A stretch of 64,000 bases of DNA from Sporocytophaga sp. (GTDB taxonomy: Bacteria > Bacteroidota > Bacteroidia > Cytophagales > Cytophagaceae): assembly GCA_024707265.1 (NCBI GenBank), contig JANQAB010000002.1, forward strand, positions 640,188 through 704,187, read 5' to 3'. Numbering within the stretch: position 1 is the first letter of the stretch; each line of letters begins with the position of its first letter. The notes under the pieces were generated by a model that ran no database searches, was not told the DNA's origin, and worked only from the letters and a program-made list of their open reading frames with translations. Shown in pieces: positions 29,876-37,372 of the stretch. The position numbers and the translations under genes are program-made.

Positions 29876-31339
29876 ATGAATGATGACTTATATACTATAC
29901 TTTCGTTCCTGCCAGTGTTTAGTCTTGGAGTTATTTCGTTATTAAAAAACATAAAATACGCATCCATTATTTCCTTTATAATTACTGCAATCCTCTTTTT
30001 TCTATGGGGTAATTCAGTATCATTTTTCGGGGCATCGTTAATTGTCTCGTCAATTTCAACATTAAATATACTAATGATAGTCTTTGGAGCTTTATTCCTA
30101 TATCATGTAATGGAACAATCCATGATTATCGAAGAGATTAAATTATCTTTATATCAAATACATCCCTCAAAAGAAATTTTATTCTTTTTTATTATTATAA
30201 GCCTAACTGGATTTTTCGAAGGAGTTGCAGGTTTTGGTACTCCTGGGGCTATAGTTCCTGTTATATTGATTTCATTAGGATTTAATCCGATAATATCGGT
30301 TGCAAGTGTTTTATTGCTGGATGGTTTGTTTTCTGCATTCGGAGCGGTTGGAACACCTTTAATTGCAGGAATGCAGTCTACTCTAAAACTAACTCAAGGT
30401 TCATATAAGATCATAGGTCTTTACTCCGCATTAATACTTTCATTAGTAGGAATCTTTCTATTATTATTTATCTTTCACATATATCAAAGAGAGTACGGTA
30501 AAATGAAATATAAGAAAGAAGTTTGGCTTTTATATGGCTTCTTTTTTACGCCATTTATATTGTTCTCCTGGTTAGCTACGGAACTTTCAACCGTATTGGC
30601 ATCCGTTTTTATGATAACATTTTCCATTTTATATCTCTCAAAAGGAAAAGTAAAAATCAAGCCTTGGTATCCTTATATTATTCTGGTTGTGATGCTTCTA
30701 CTACCCAAAATGAGTTATTCCTTAAATGATGTTTTGAGCTTTGAAGTAAAATTAGAAAATCTTCTCAACACGGGTATAAGCACTTCATTCCAGCCTTTAA
30801 AGTCGCCTTTAATTCCTTTTCTTATAGTGGGTCTTTTGGTTATAATTGCATACCAAATTAAAAGCGTGAATTTAAATTCACTTTTTGACAGAGTAGTTGG
30901 TGTTTTTTTAGTTCTCTTTCCAATAATATCGGTCTCTCAGATGATGTTAAATTCAGGTTCTGTTAACTCATCCATGATTAATCTGATTTCACATTCTTTT
31001 GCTCATTCAGGAAATTTTTATCTGATTATCTCACCATTTATTGGGATGGTAGGTTCTTTTATTACAGGCAGCACAACAGTTTCAAATATTGTATTTTCTT
31101 CCTCTCAATTGGAGATTGCAAATATTCTAAGTTTTAATTCGGAAGTTATCCTTTCATTGCAACATTCTGGTGCTACTATAGGTAATGCGATTTGTTTGTT
31201 TAATATAATTGCTGCAGGATCAGTCGCTGGAATAAAGGATGAGAATAAAATATTAAAGTTAGTGATAAAGCCTTCTTTAGTGGCCGGATTAATAATCGGA
31301 CTTTTCGGATTTATACTTCTTTCTTTTCTTAAAATTTAA
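29876..31339 (+). CDS. L-lactate permease family transporter (LctP)
   Basis: An inner-membrane secondary transporter, by family a proton-coupled lactate/glycolate importer. At 487 residues it has about 12 or more hydrophobic helices. The family marks are GFFEGVAGFGTPGAIVPVIL (near residue 117) and, in the second half, GMVGSFITGSTTVSNIVFSS and QHSGATIGNAICLFNI. It is shorter than the 530-560 residues usual for LctP but looks complete. It lies between two copies of a four-helix-bundle gene with matching flanks, with no metabolic partner beside it. The substrate is inferred from the family only. Confidence 0.88.
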   Translation: MNDDLYTILSFLPVFSLGVISLLKNIKYASIISFIITAILFFLWGNSVSFFGASLIVSSISTLNILMIVFGALFLYHVMEQSMIIEEIKLSLYQIHPSKEILFFFIIISLTGFFEGVAGFGTPGAIVPVILISLGFNPIISVASVLLLDGLFSAFGAVGTPLIAGMQSTLKLTQGSYKIIGLYSALILSLVGIFLLLFIFHIYQREYGKMKYKKEVWLLYGFFFTPFILFSWLATELSTVLASVFMITFSILYLSKGKVKIKPWYPYIILVVMLLLPKMSYSLNDVLSFEVKLENLLNTGISTSFQPLKSPLIPFLIVGLLVIIAYQIKSVNLNSLFDRVVGVFLVLFPIISVSQMMLNSGSVNSSMINLISHSFAHSGNFYLIISPFIGMVGSFITGSTTVSNIVFSSSQLEIANILSFNSEVILSLQHSGATIGNAICLFNIIAAGSVAGIKDENKILKLVIKPSLVAGLIIGLFGFILLSFLKI

Positions 31340-31369
31340 TTGGGGAATGATTTGTTTGTTTTAGGATGC

Positions 31370-31420
31370 AGGTAGTTGTAAATCTTAAAGTTAAGAAAAA
31401 AAGGATGGAGTAGTTATTAA
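31370..31420 (-). repeat. Conserved 3' tail of four-helix gene, copy B
   Basis: This tail is nearly identical to 29089-29136, running from the corrected stop codon through GTTGTAAATCTTAAAGTTA on the plus strand. It forms a direct repeat on either side of the lactate permease gene. Confidence 0.7.
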
Positions 31421-31760
31421 GAAAGCTTTGCAATCATTGCATAAAGATTTTTGAAAGTTCCTCTGCAAAAGCATAAAACTTTTGGTATTCCTCTTCCTTT
31501 AAAAGTCCTTCGTCTTTTAAAATATCACAAATAGCGACACATTCAAAGACAGAGCCTCGGGCTATGATCATAAAATTTCTTTTGTCCAATTTGCTGTTTC
31601 TGCCAGACCCTTCGGCAATGTTAAGTGGAATACTAAGGGAAGCTCTTCGGAATTGATTCCTTGTGGCACTATCCAAGGTCCCATGGCGTAGAAATTTTTG
31701 GACTCGAAGGTTAAATGTTTTCGCTTTAGAGTAAACTTCCAATTTTTCGAAATCAAACAT
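31417..31760 (-). CDS. Four-helix-bundle protein (S23 family), copy B; one frameshift at the end
   Basis: Same family as copy A. The start is the ATG at 31758-31760 (MFDFEKLEVYSKAK), not the longer frame upstream. The core QFRRASLSIPLNIAEGSGR and RGSVFECVAICDILKDEG is intact. As read it ends in SKIFMQ. Adding one T to the run 31448-31452 gives the family end SKNLYAMIAKLS with a stop at 31417-31419 and 114 residues. It lies 115 bp downstream of tRNA-Leu on the same strand. Confidence 0.85.
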
Positions 31761-31785
31761 GATATAGCTGGGTTTAAAAAAAATA

Positions 31786-31868
31786 AGCAAGAGTTTGAGC
31801 AAGAGCAAGAGAATTTTCCTTTAAAAATCTTTCCAGAAATCCTCTTGCTCTTGCTCCCTACTCTTGCT
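31786..31868. repeat. Inverted short-repeat hairpin between tRNA-Leu and four-helix copy B
   Basis: GAGCAAGAGCAAGAG (31797-31811) is perfectly complementary to 31842-31856. An outer pair AGCAAGAG (31786-31793) and CTCTTGCT (31861-31868) extends it. The arms themselves are 6-base direct repeats (GCAAGA). A 30-base AT-rich loop lies between them. Possible end of a small element or a structured leader. Confidence 0.75.
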
Positions 31869-31875
31869 ACTCTAG

Positions 31876-31959
31876 TACCCAGGGCCGGAGTCGAACCGGC
31901 ATGTCAGTGAAGACACAGGTGTTTGAGACCAGCGCGTCTACCAATTCCGCCACCTGGGC
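31876..31959 (-). tRNA. tRNA-Leu (anticodon CAA)
   Basis: It folds as a class II tRNA: acceptor GCCCAGG / CCTGGGT (G-U first pair), D arm GCGGAATTGGTAGACGC, anticodon loop CTCAAAC, a long variable arm (TGTC / GACA), and T arm GCCGGTTCGACTCCGGC. The discriminator base is A and CCA is not encoded (CTA follows). The anticodon stem has one T-T mismatch (CTGGT against ACCTG), which is either a real variant or a base error. Confidence 0.95.
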
Positions 31960-32049
31960 AAACGGGTCCCAAAAGTAGGAAAACTTAATTTAAATCCAAA
32001 AGAATTTGTGTTTTTTTAGTGAAAGGATTGTAAGCCCTGATTCATTACA

Positions 32050-32085
32050 AACTAAAAGACCGCTTATCTAAGCGGTCTTTTAGTT
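32050..32085. terminator. Terminator after the second M43 protease gene
   Basis: A perfect 16-bp stem (AACTAAAAGACCGCTT and its complement) with a 4-base loop ATCT. It overlaps the stop codon of the protease gene on the minus strand. Confidence 0.88.
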
Positions 32086-34214
32086 TAGTCCAGTATAATC
32101 TTTGTGACCTTAGTTCGTCCTCCGACTCTTATCTTTACAATATATATGCCTGTCGGTTCAGCACTCAAATCAACTGTTTGATTTGTACCATCGGGATTGA
32201 TAATTTGAACTTCTCCACCAAGAAGATCATAAATGCCAATAAAATCTATGTTATTCATAGCATTTATAACAAAAGAACCTTGTGTGGGATTTGGATACAG
32301 CTTTATGCCGTCTGCTCTTGCAGTTTGATCTTGCATTCCTAGTGGGGTACCTGTAAAACGAATATTATCAAGGTAAAGCATGTTTTCGTTGTCAGAAGTA
32401 TTTCGGAATATGATCTGGATATTTTTTCTCTCATAATTAGTTAAGCTGATTGTTTGGGTTTTCCATTCATTTTCAGCAGGGATAAATAGATCCGTTGTAA
32501 AATATGGATCACCAGTGGTTAGATCCTTTCCTGATTCTTTGTAAATAACCTCATAGGTAACTCCGCAATCCGAACTTGCCAGTAATGTTAAAGTATCTGA
32601 ATAGTTGGAGTTTTCAGTTATTTCTGTATAAAGTTTGTATGCCACATCAAATTTTAATTCAGCGCCTGAACCGATAGCAATAAGCGGAGAAAGTAGGTCG
32701 TCAATCTGGTCGTTTCCTCCTGAATATTCGAAGTTATTCACACTTACAGAGTAAGTGCCATCAGATGCGGCGGCGTTAGTAGATTCCCAGGTTAAGCTTT
32801 TGTCCGGATTGTTAATGGTCCAGCCATCAGGAAGTTCACCTGAGTTTTCAAAGCTTTCCGAATGTGGAAGATCCAGAACCTCTAAAACAGTAAAGCTTTT
32901 TGTCAAAAAGTCGTCTTCTGGATTCCCATCTGGCAGTCCATTTACCTGAGTAATATTTACTTCATAGGTGTGGTTTCCTTTAGATAAGCCTGATATAGTC
33001 GGCAGGTTAATTGTTGTAGAAGCAGATGTAGCTAAGCTACCCGTCCAGGAAAGTGTTTGTGCTATTCCGTTATCTATTTTATATGTATAACTGAGACTGG
33101 TTATTGTGTTGGCTGTGCCTCCATTACGGATAGTCAGGGATGGAGAAATAGGGTTAGTACATACGTTGCCGCTAACACCGGATATATTTTCTATGGAAGC
33201 ATTCAATGCTGCGACTATAGGAGGGGTTAATCCTTTTGATGTAAGAAGAGATGCTCTGGGGCCATATAATGCAGCCTGCATTCTTGTTGCTTGTCCGGCA
33301 GAAAACATAACGAGACAAGCATCATCGGCATAATTCATATAATTCATGACCATATCATTATGCTCAGGATTTTCCGTACAAGAGTTCCTGATTGAGCAAT
33401 CATAGCTGTTACCCTCTGATGGAGGTGTGTCACATACCAGGTCTCCTCTTGTAGCGCAAGTTGTGCTGTTTGTCCCGACACAACCATCCTGGAACGTATG
33501 GTATAAATTAAACCAATGACCTACTTCATGCGTTGCTGTCCGGCCAAGATTGTTTGAAGAAGAAATTGTATTAAGGCCGAATCGGTCGTAGGTAATTACA
33601 ATTCCATCTTCTTCCGGAGGTGTAGTTCCTGGAAAAGTTGCATATCCTAGTACTGTGCCTTTGTCGCTTCCAATTTTCGGTACCACCCAAATGTTTAGGT
33701 AACTCCCTGATGGCCATGCATCATCGCCACCCTTGCTACTATATTTTGCCTCTTCCTGGGTAGAAGAAAAACTGGCTTTATTAGTTTGTTTTCTTACAAT
33801 TCCGTTTGTAGCCTTCCCATTGGGATCTCTTATTGCGAGTGCGAATTGTATATTCGGATTTCCAATCACAGGTTGGAACTCTGCAGAAACATTGGATATA
33901 TCAGTGTTGGTTGCTGAATAGTCACGATTAAGGACGTCAATTTGAGACTGAATCATTGCATCTGTGACATTCTGAGCAGCTGTAGTGTAGAGTACATGAA
34001 CTACAACTGGTATTATTGGTGCAACTGAGCTTGTCCTTAAACCTTGATTTTGCTGAGTAAATTTTAGTGTCTGGAGCTCTTCCTTTTCAATGGTTTTAAG
34101 CAATGCCGGATTTTTAGTTAGATTATTTTGCCTTACTTGCATACTGCCGCAATGCTCCTGGGCATAAGTAAGTAAAGATGCTAGTAAGCAAAGTAAAAGT
34201 AGAAAATATTTCAT
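32085..34214 (-). CDS. M43 (cytophagalysin) metalloprotease with T9SS type A domain
   Basis: A secreted zinc protease of 709 residues. A signal peptide (MKYFLLLLCLLASLLTYAQ) and a propeptide lead to the M43 domain with zinc motif ATHEVGHWFNLYHTFQDG (near residue 227) and the downstream Met-turn region MNYMNYADDACLVMF. A CARDB-like beta domain (about 340-440) and a jelly-roll domain (about 450-620) follow, then the sorting domain (KLYPNPTQGSFVINAM, IYDLLGGEV, PTGIYIVKI). It is a paralogue of the gene at 17698-19486 and is intact here. Confidence 0.92.
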   Translation of the reverse strand: MKYFLLLLCLLASLLTYAQEHCGSMQVRQNNLTKNPALLKTIEKEELQTLKFTQQNQGLRTSSVAPIIPVVVHVLYTTAAQNVTDAMIQSQIDVLNRDYSATNTDISNVSAEFQPVIGNPNIQFALAIRDPNGKATNGIVRKQTNKASFSSTQEEAKYSSKGGDDAWPSGSYLNIWVVPKIGSDKGTVLGYATFPGTTPPEEDGIVITYDRFGLNTISSSNNLGRTATHEVGHWFNLYHTFQDGCVGTNSTTCATRGDLVCDTPPSEGNSYDCSIRNSCTENPEHNDMVMNYMNYADDACLVMFSAGQATRMQAALYGPRASLLTSKGLTPPIVAALNASIENISGVSGNVCTNPISPSLTIRNGGTANTITSLSYTYKIDNGIAQTLSWTGSLATSASTTINLPTISGLSKGNHTYEVNITQVNGLPDGNPEDDFLTKSFTVLEVLDLPHSESFENSGELPDGWTINNPDKSLTWESTNAAASDGTYSVSVNNFEYSGGNDQIDDLLSPLIAIGSGAELKFDVAYKLYTEITENSNYSDTLTLLASSDCGVTYEVIYKESGKDLTTGDPYFTTDLFIPAENEWKTQTISLTNYERKNIQIIFRNTSDNENMLYLDNIRFTGTPLGMQDQTARADGIKLYPNPTQGSFVINAMNNIDFIGIYDLLGGEVQIINPDGTNQTVDLSAEPTGIYIVKIRVGGRTKVTKIILD

Positions 34215-34553
34215 ATCCTGTTAATTCTGTGAAATTTAAAATTCTGGAGAAAGGTAGCCTTTTAGTTTAATATTTTGCTGAGGATTAGATAGAAAAATGC
34301 GATAGTGCGTTAAAATGAAGCATTATTGCAATTGTTATTCAAATTGGTAAGTTGACAGGACAGGAAGAAAATGATCAAACAGTACAGAAGTGAACAAACT
34401 CTATTGCAGTGCTCTGATTCATCTCGTCATATTGGACGAGGTTATACAAAATAATAGGCGATAAATTGTACTAATAGATTGAGAAAGAAACAAGTATATG
34501 CTTGATTCAATCCCCGCCAAACTATTTATTAAAAGAAAGAAGACTTTTGTTTA
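34215..34553. other. Intergenic region between divergent genes (339 bp)
   Basis: AT-rich leader region between the M43 protease and the Crp-type regulator. No reading frame, RNA fold or consensus promoter that I can support. Confidence 0.35.
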
Positions 34554-35138
34554 ATGAAAACCGAAGAAGTTATAAAACACGCATTTGATCCTTATTTCAA
34601 TGTTCCTCTTGAGGCATGGAAATCATTTGTTGATTTAGGTGAAGTTATAGTAACAACGAAAGATCAAATCATTAAAGATGCCAACAAAACAGAGAAATAC
34701 CTGAGCTTTATTCTTAAAGGAAGTGGTGGAATTTTGCTTTGGAACAATAATAACTTTGTTTGTATTGATTTGTGCTATGAAGGGGAATTTCTAGGTGACT
34801 ATATGTCATTCCTTTGCAAAAGCTCATCACCGCTTGAGGTTATAACCTTTGAACCTTCAGAACTCTTTAGAATTTCCAAGGCTAATTTTGATAAGCTTAG
34901 CAATAACACGGAAATTGGAGATAAGATATGCCGTTTCGCATCAGAAGGTCTGTTTATTCATAAGCAAAAACAACAAATAGATATACTCACAAAAACGGCA
35001 TCAGAAAGATATTTTGAGCTACAAACCAGGCAACCGGAAATTATCCGTCGCACACCTCAGAAATACATTGCTTCCTATCTTGGAATAACGCCTCAGAGCT
35101 TAAGCAGAATAAGAAATGAGCATGCCTTAAAACATTAG
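34554..35138 (+). CDS. Crp/Fnr-family transcriptional regulator
   Basis: The 194-residue protein has an N-terminal cyclic-nucleotide-binding-like beta-barrel (about residues 25-115) and a C-terminal winged helix with the recognition stretch KYIASYLGITPQSLSRIRNEH. The Arg-Ser pair needed to bind cAMP and the Fnr cysteines are not evident, so the signal is unknown. Many Bacteroidota have such proteins next to the genes they control. Here a CPBP membrane protease follows, 60 bp downstream. Confidence 0.85.
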   Translation: MKTEEVIKHAFDPYFNVPLEAWKSFVDLGEVIVTTKDQIIKDANKTEKYLSFILKGSGGILLWNNNNFVCIDLCYEGEFLGDYMSFLCKSSSPLEVITFEPSELFRISKANFDKLSNNTEIGDKICRFASEGLFIHKQKQQIDILTKTASERYFELQTRQPEIIRRTPQKYIASYLGITPQSLSRIRNEHALKH

Positions 35139-35198
35139 TTACCATATGGTAATTAATTGAAAAAATTTCAATCAGATCTTTGTAAAAAAGGATTTGAT

Positions 35199-35906
35199 AT
35201 GAAAATGTTTTACACCCTCCTGATTGTAGGTATAGCAACGCTTCTTCTGGTAACTGCCGGAAATTTTACCAATCAAATAAACCTGCAAATTCATCCCAAT
35301 AGTTTTGTGAATGATACTGCCGAGTATCAGCTTTTCGCTTTGACAGTAGGGGGGCTATTGGTAATTCTCATCCTGATCTTAGCGCCTGAAAGCAAACAGT
35401 TACTCAGTATAGGACAATTAAATATAAATGCTGAAAAGGAAAAATGGCTCGGAATAAATGGCAGATCTTCATGGCTTATAAATGGACTTCAATTGCTATT
35501 TTTTATAAGCATGGGGACTGGGGTTTTTATGTTTATGGCTGTAAAATACACTAACAGTATTCATAATTTTCAATGGAGTTTTATTCCTTTTATATTGCTG
35601 TTCTCGTTGACGAACTCACTGGCAGAAGAGTTAATTTTTCGGTTTGGCGTTATCGGCGGACTTTATAATCATTACCCTAAAAGGATTGTATTACTTTTAT
35701 CTGCAATACTTTTCGGACTACCTCATTATTTCGGTTTCCCAAGCGGTTTTATAGGAATTTTTATGGCTGGGGTGCTAGGGTATATTTTGTGTAAAATGAC
35801 TATAGAAACCAAAGGCATATCAATGGCCTGGATAATTCATTTCATACAAGATGTGATAATTTTTACTGCATTGATGATGATGAATGTAAAAACCGATACA
35901 TTATGA
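35199..35906 (+). CDS. CPBP-family intramembrane protease
   Basis: A membrane-embedded glutamic protease (Abi/CAAX-protease-like) of 235 residues with about six to seven hydrophobic segments. The motifs are SLAEELIFRFGVIGG (the paired Glu and the Arg), LFGLPHYFGFP (His) and WIIHFIQD (second His). The start is the ATG at 35199, with AAAAGGA shortly before it; an earlier TTG at 35157 would add 14 charged residues. Probably controlled by, or co-transcribed with, the Crp-type gene. Substrate unknown. Confidence 0.85.
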   Translation: MKMFYTLLIVGIATLLLVTAGNFTNQINLQIHPNSFVNDTAEYQLFALTVGGLLVILILILAPESKQLLSIGQLNINAEKEKWLGINGRSSWLINGLQLLFFISMGTGVFMFMAVKYTNSIHNFQWSFIPFILLFSLTNSLAEELIFRFGVIGGLYNHYPKRIVLLLSAILFGLPHYFGFPSGFIGIFMAGVLGYILCKMTIETKGISMAWIIHFIQDVIIFTALMMMNVKTDTL

Positions 35907-36212
35907 TGCCAGACTGGAGGATAATACTTCCAATGGTTTGAAAATAATAAGAGCTCAATCCGGATTATATTTTAATGGTATCGATTACAATATGTTTTAG
36001 GGTAAGGATTTGATTATAACGTAATAAATCTTATTAGAACAGTAAGAAAGATAGTGTTTCAATAAACTTTCATTTAGGAAATTGGTTGTTCTACTCTCTG
36101 ATCATTCAGTGTCTTGTTCATTGCTTTATGTATTCAGAATTCCGGAAAAGGATATTGCAGCATAAGCAATCAGAGTAAGGAGAATTATTGACCTGTTTCT
36201 TATTTAAACTAT
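35907..36212. other. Intergenic region (306 bp)
   Basis: AT-rich sequence between the CPBP protease and terC genes. I find no gene, hairpin or consensus site to report. Confidence 0.35.
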
Positions 36213-37139
36213 ATGCCTCATGTTTTTTACTGGATATTTTTCAATGTTTTTGTCTTAATCATACTGGCATTTGATTTAGGAGTATTTCATAGAAAAGCAC
36301 ATGTTGTTTCATTCAAGGAATCGATTCTCTGGACCATATTCTGGATAACACTTGCCCTTAGTTTTAATTTAATCATTTATATATGGCAAGGAACTGAGCC
36401 GGCACTTGATTTTCTTACGGGATATCTTATTGAAAAATCACTTAGTATTGATAATATTTTTGTTATTCTGTTAATTTTTAAATACACACAGGTCCCTGAT
36501 CAATATCAGCACAGAGTACTGTTCTGGGGCATCCTTGGAGCTCTTGTGATGAGAGCTGTTTTTATATTTCTGGGAATAGAATTGATCGAACGTTTTCATT
36601 GGATCATATATATCTTCGGTGCTTTTCTGGTTGTGATAGGAATTAAAATGGCGGTTCGTAAGGAGACAAAAGTAGATCCTGATAATAATTTTCTGATAAA
36701 TCTGGTTAAAAGGTTTATTCCTGCAACCCCTAAATATGATGGAGATAAATTTTTTACAACAATAGATCATAAGTGGCATATGACTCCCTTGTTTTTTAGT
36801 TTGCTCATGATTGAAACAACTGATTTGATTTTTGCCGTAGATTCTATCCCGGCAATTCTAGCTATCACTACAGACAGATTTATTGTTTATACATCCAATG
36901 TATTTGCCATAATGGGATTGAGGTCTCTTTATTTCGCATTTGCAGGCCTAATGCAGAAATTCCGTTATCTGCATTATGGCTTAGCTGCTATATTGGTTTT
37001 TGTGGGTGTAAAGATGATTTTGACTGATATTTTTAAAATACCAACAGTGATGGCATTGGTTGTGGTGATTGGAATATTAATAATCAGTACAGTTGGGTCT
37101 GCAATAGTTGAGAAAAGAAAGAATTATAAGAAATACTGA
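36213..37139 (+). CDS. TerC/Alx-family integral membrane protein
   Basis: TerC-like proteins are inner-membrane proteins tied to metal (manganese) efflux, tellurite resistance and metalation of exported enzymes. The 308-residue protein has about eight to nine helices with the family motifs DLGVFHRKAH, YLIEKSLSIDNIFVILLIF and TTDLIFAVDSIPAILAIT; the buried acidic residues are the suggested metal ligands. Intact and full length. It stands alone. Confidence 0.93.
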   Translation: MPHVFYWIFFNVFVLIILAFDLGVFHRKAHVVSFKESILWTIFWITLALSFNLIIYIWQGTEPALDFLTGYLIEKSLSIDNIFVILLIFKYTQVPDQYQHRVLFWGILGALVMRAVFIFLGIELIERFHWIIYIFGAFLVVIGIKMAVRKETKVDPDNNFLINLVKRFIPATPKYDGDKFFTTIDHKWHMTPLFFSLLMIETTDLIFAVDSIPAILAITTDRFIVYTSNVFAIMGLRSLYFAFAGLMQKFRYLHYGLAAILVFVGVKMILTDIFKIPTVMALVVVIGILIISTVGSAIVEKRKNYKKY

Positions 37140-37372
37140 TCTTTGTTCCTTTATTTATTCTATAGTAGTAAAAGGTACTTTGGGCACATGCTATTTGTGA
37201 TAGCATGTGAATTCGACTTATAAAGAATAATCTTCAAATCAAAAAACACAAAGCAATAGGTCTGTTAACGTTTTTATAGAACTATACAGGATGAATTTTA
37301 TCACAGACTTTTTTTTCGTTCCCTGCTGTCTGTTCAAGTCTTAACTATTGTACTTAATCAATCATAAAACAT

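Noticed and set aside
29133..31760. A diversity-generating retroelement, because four-helix-bundle proteins include Avd
   Set aside because: No reverse transcriptase and no template/variable repeat pair is present in the window.
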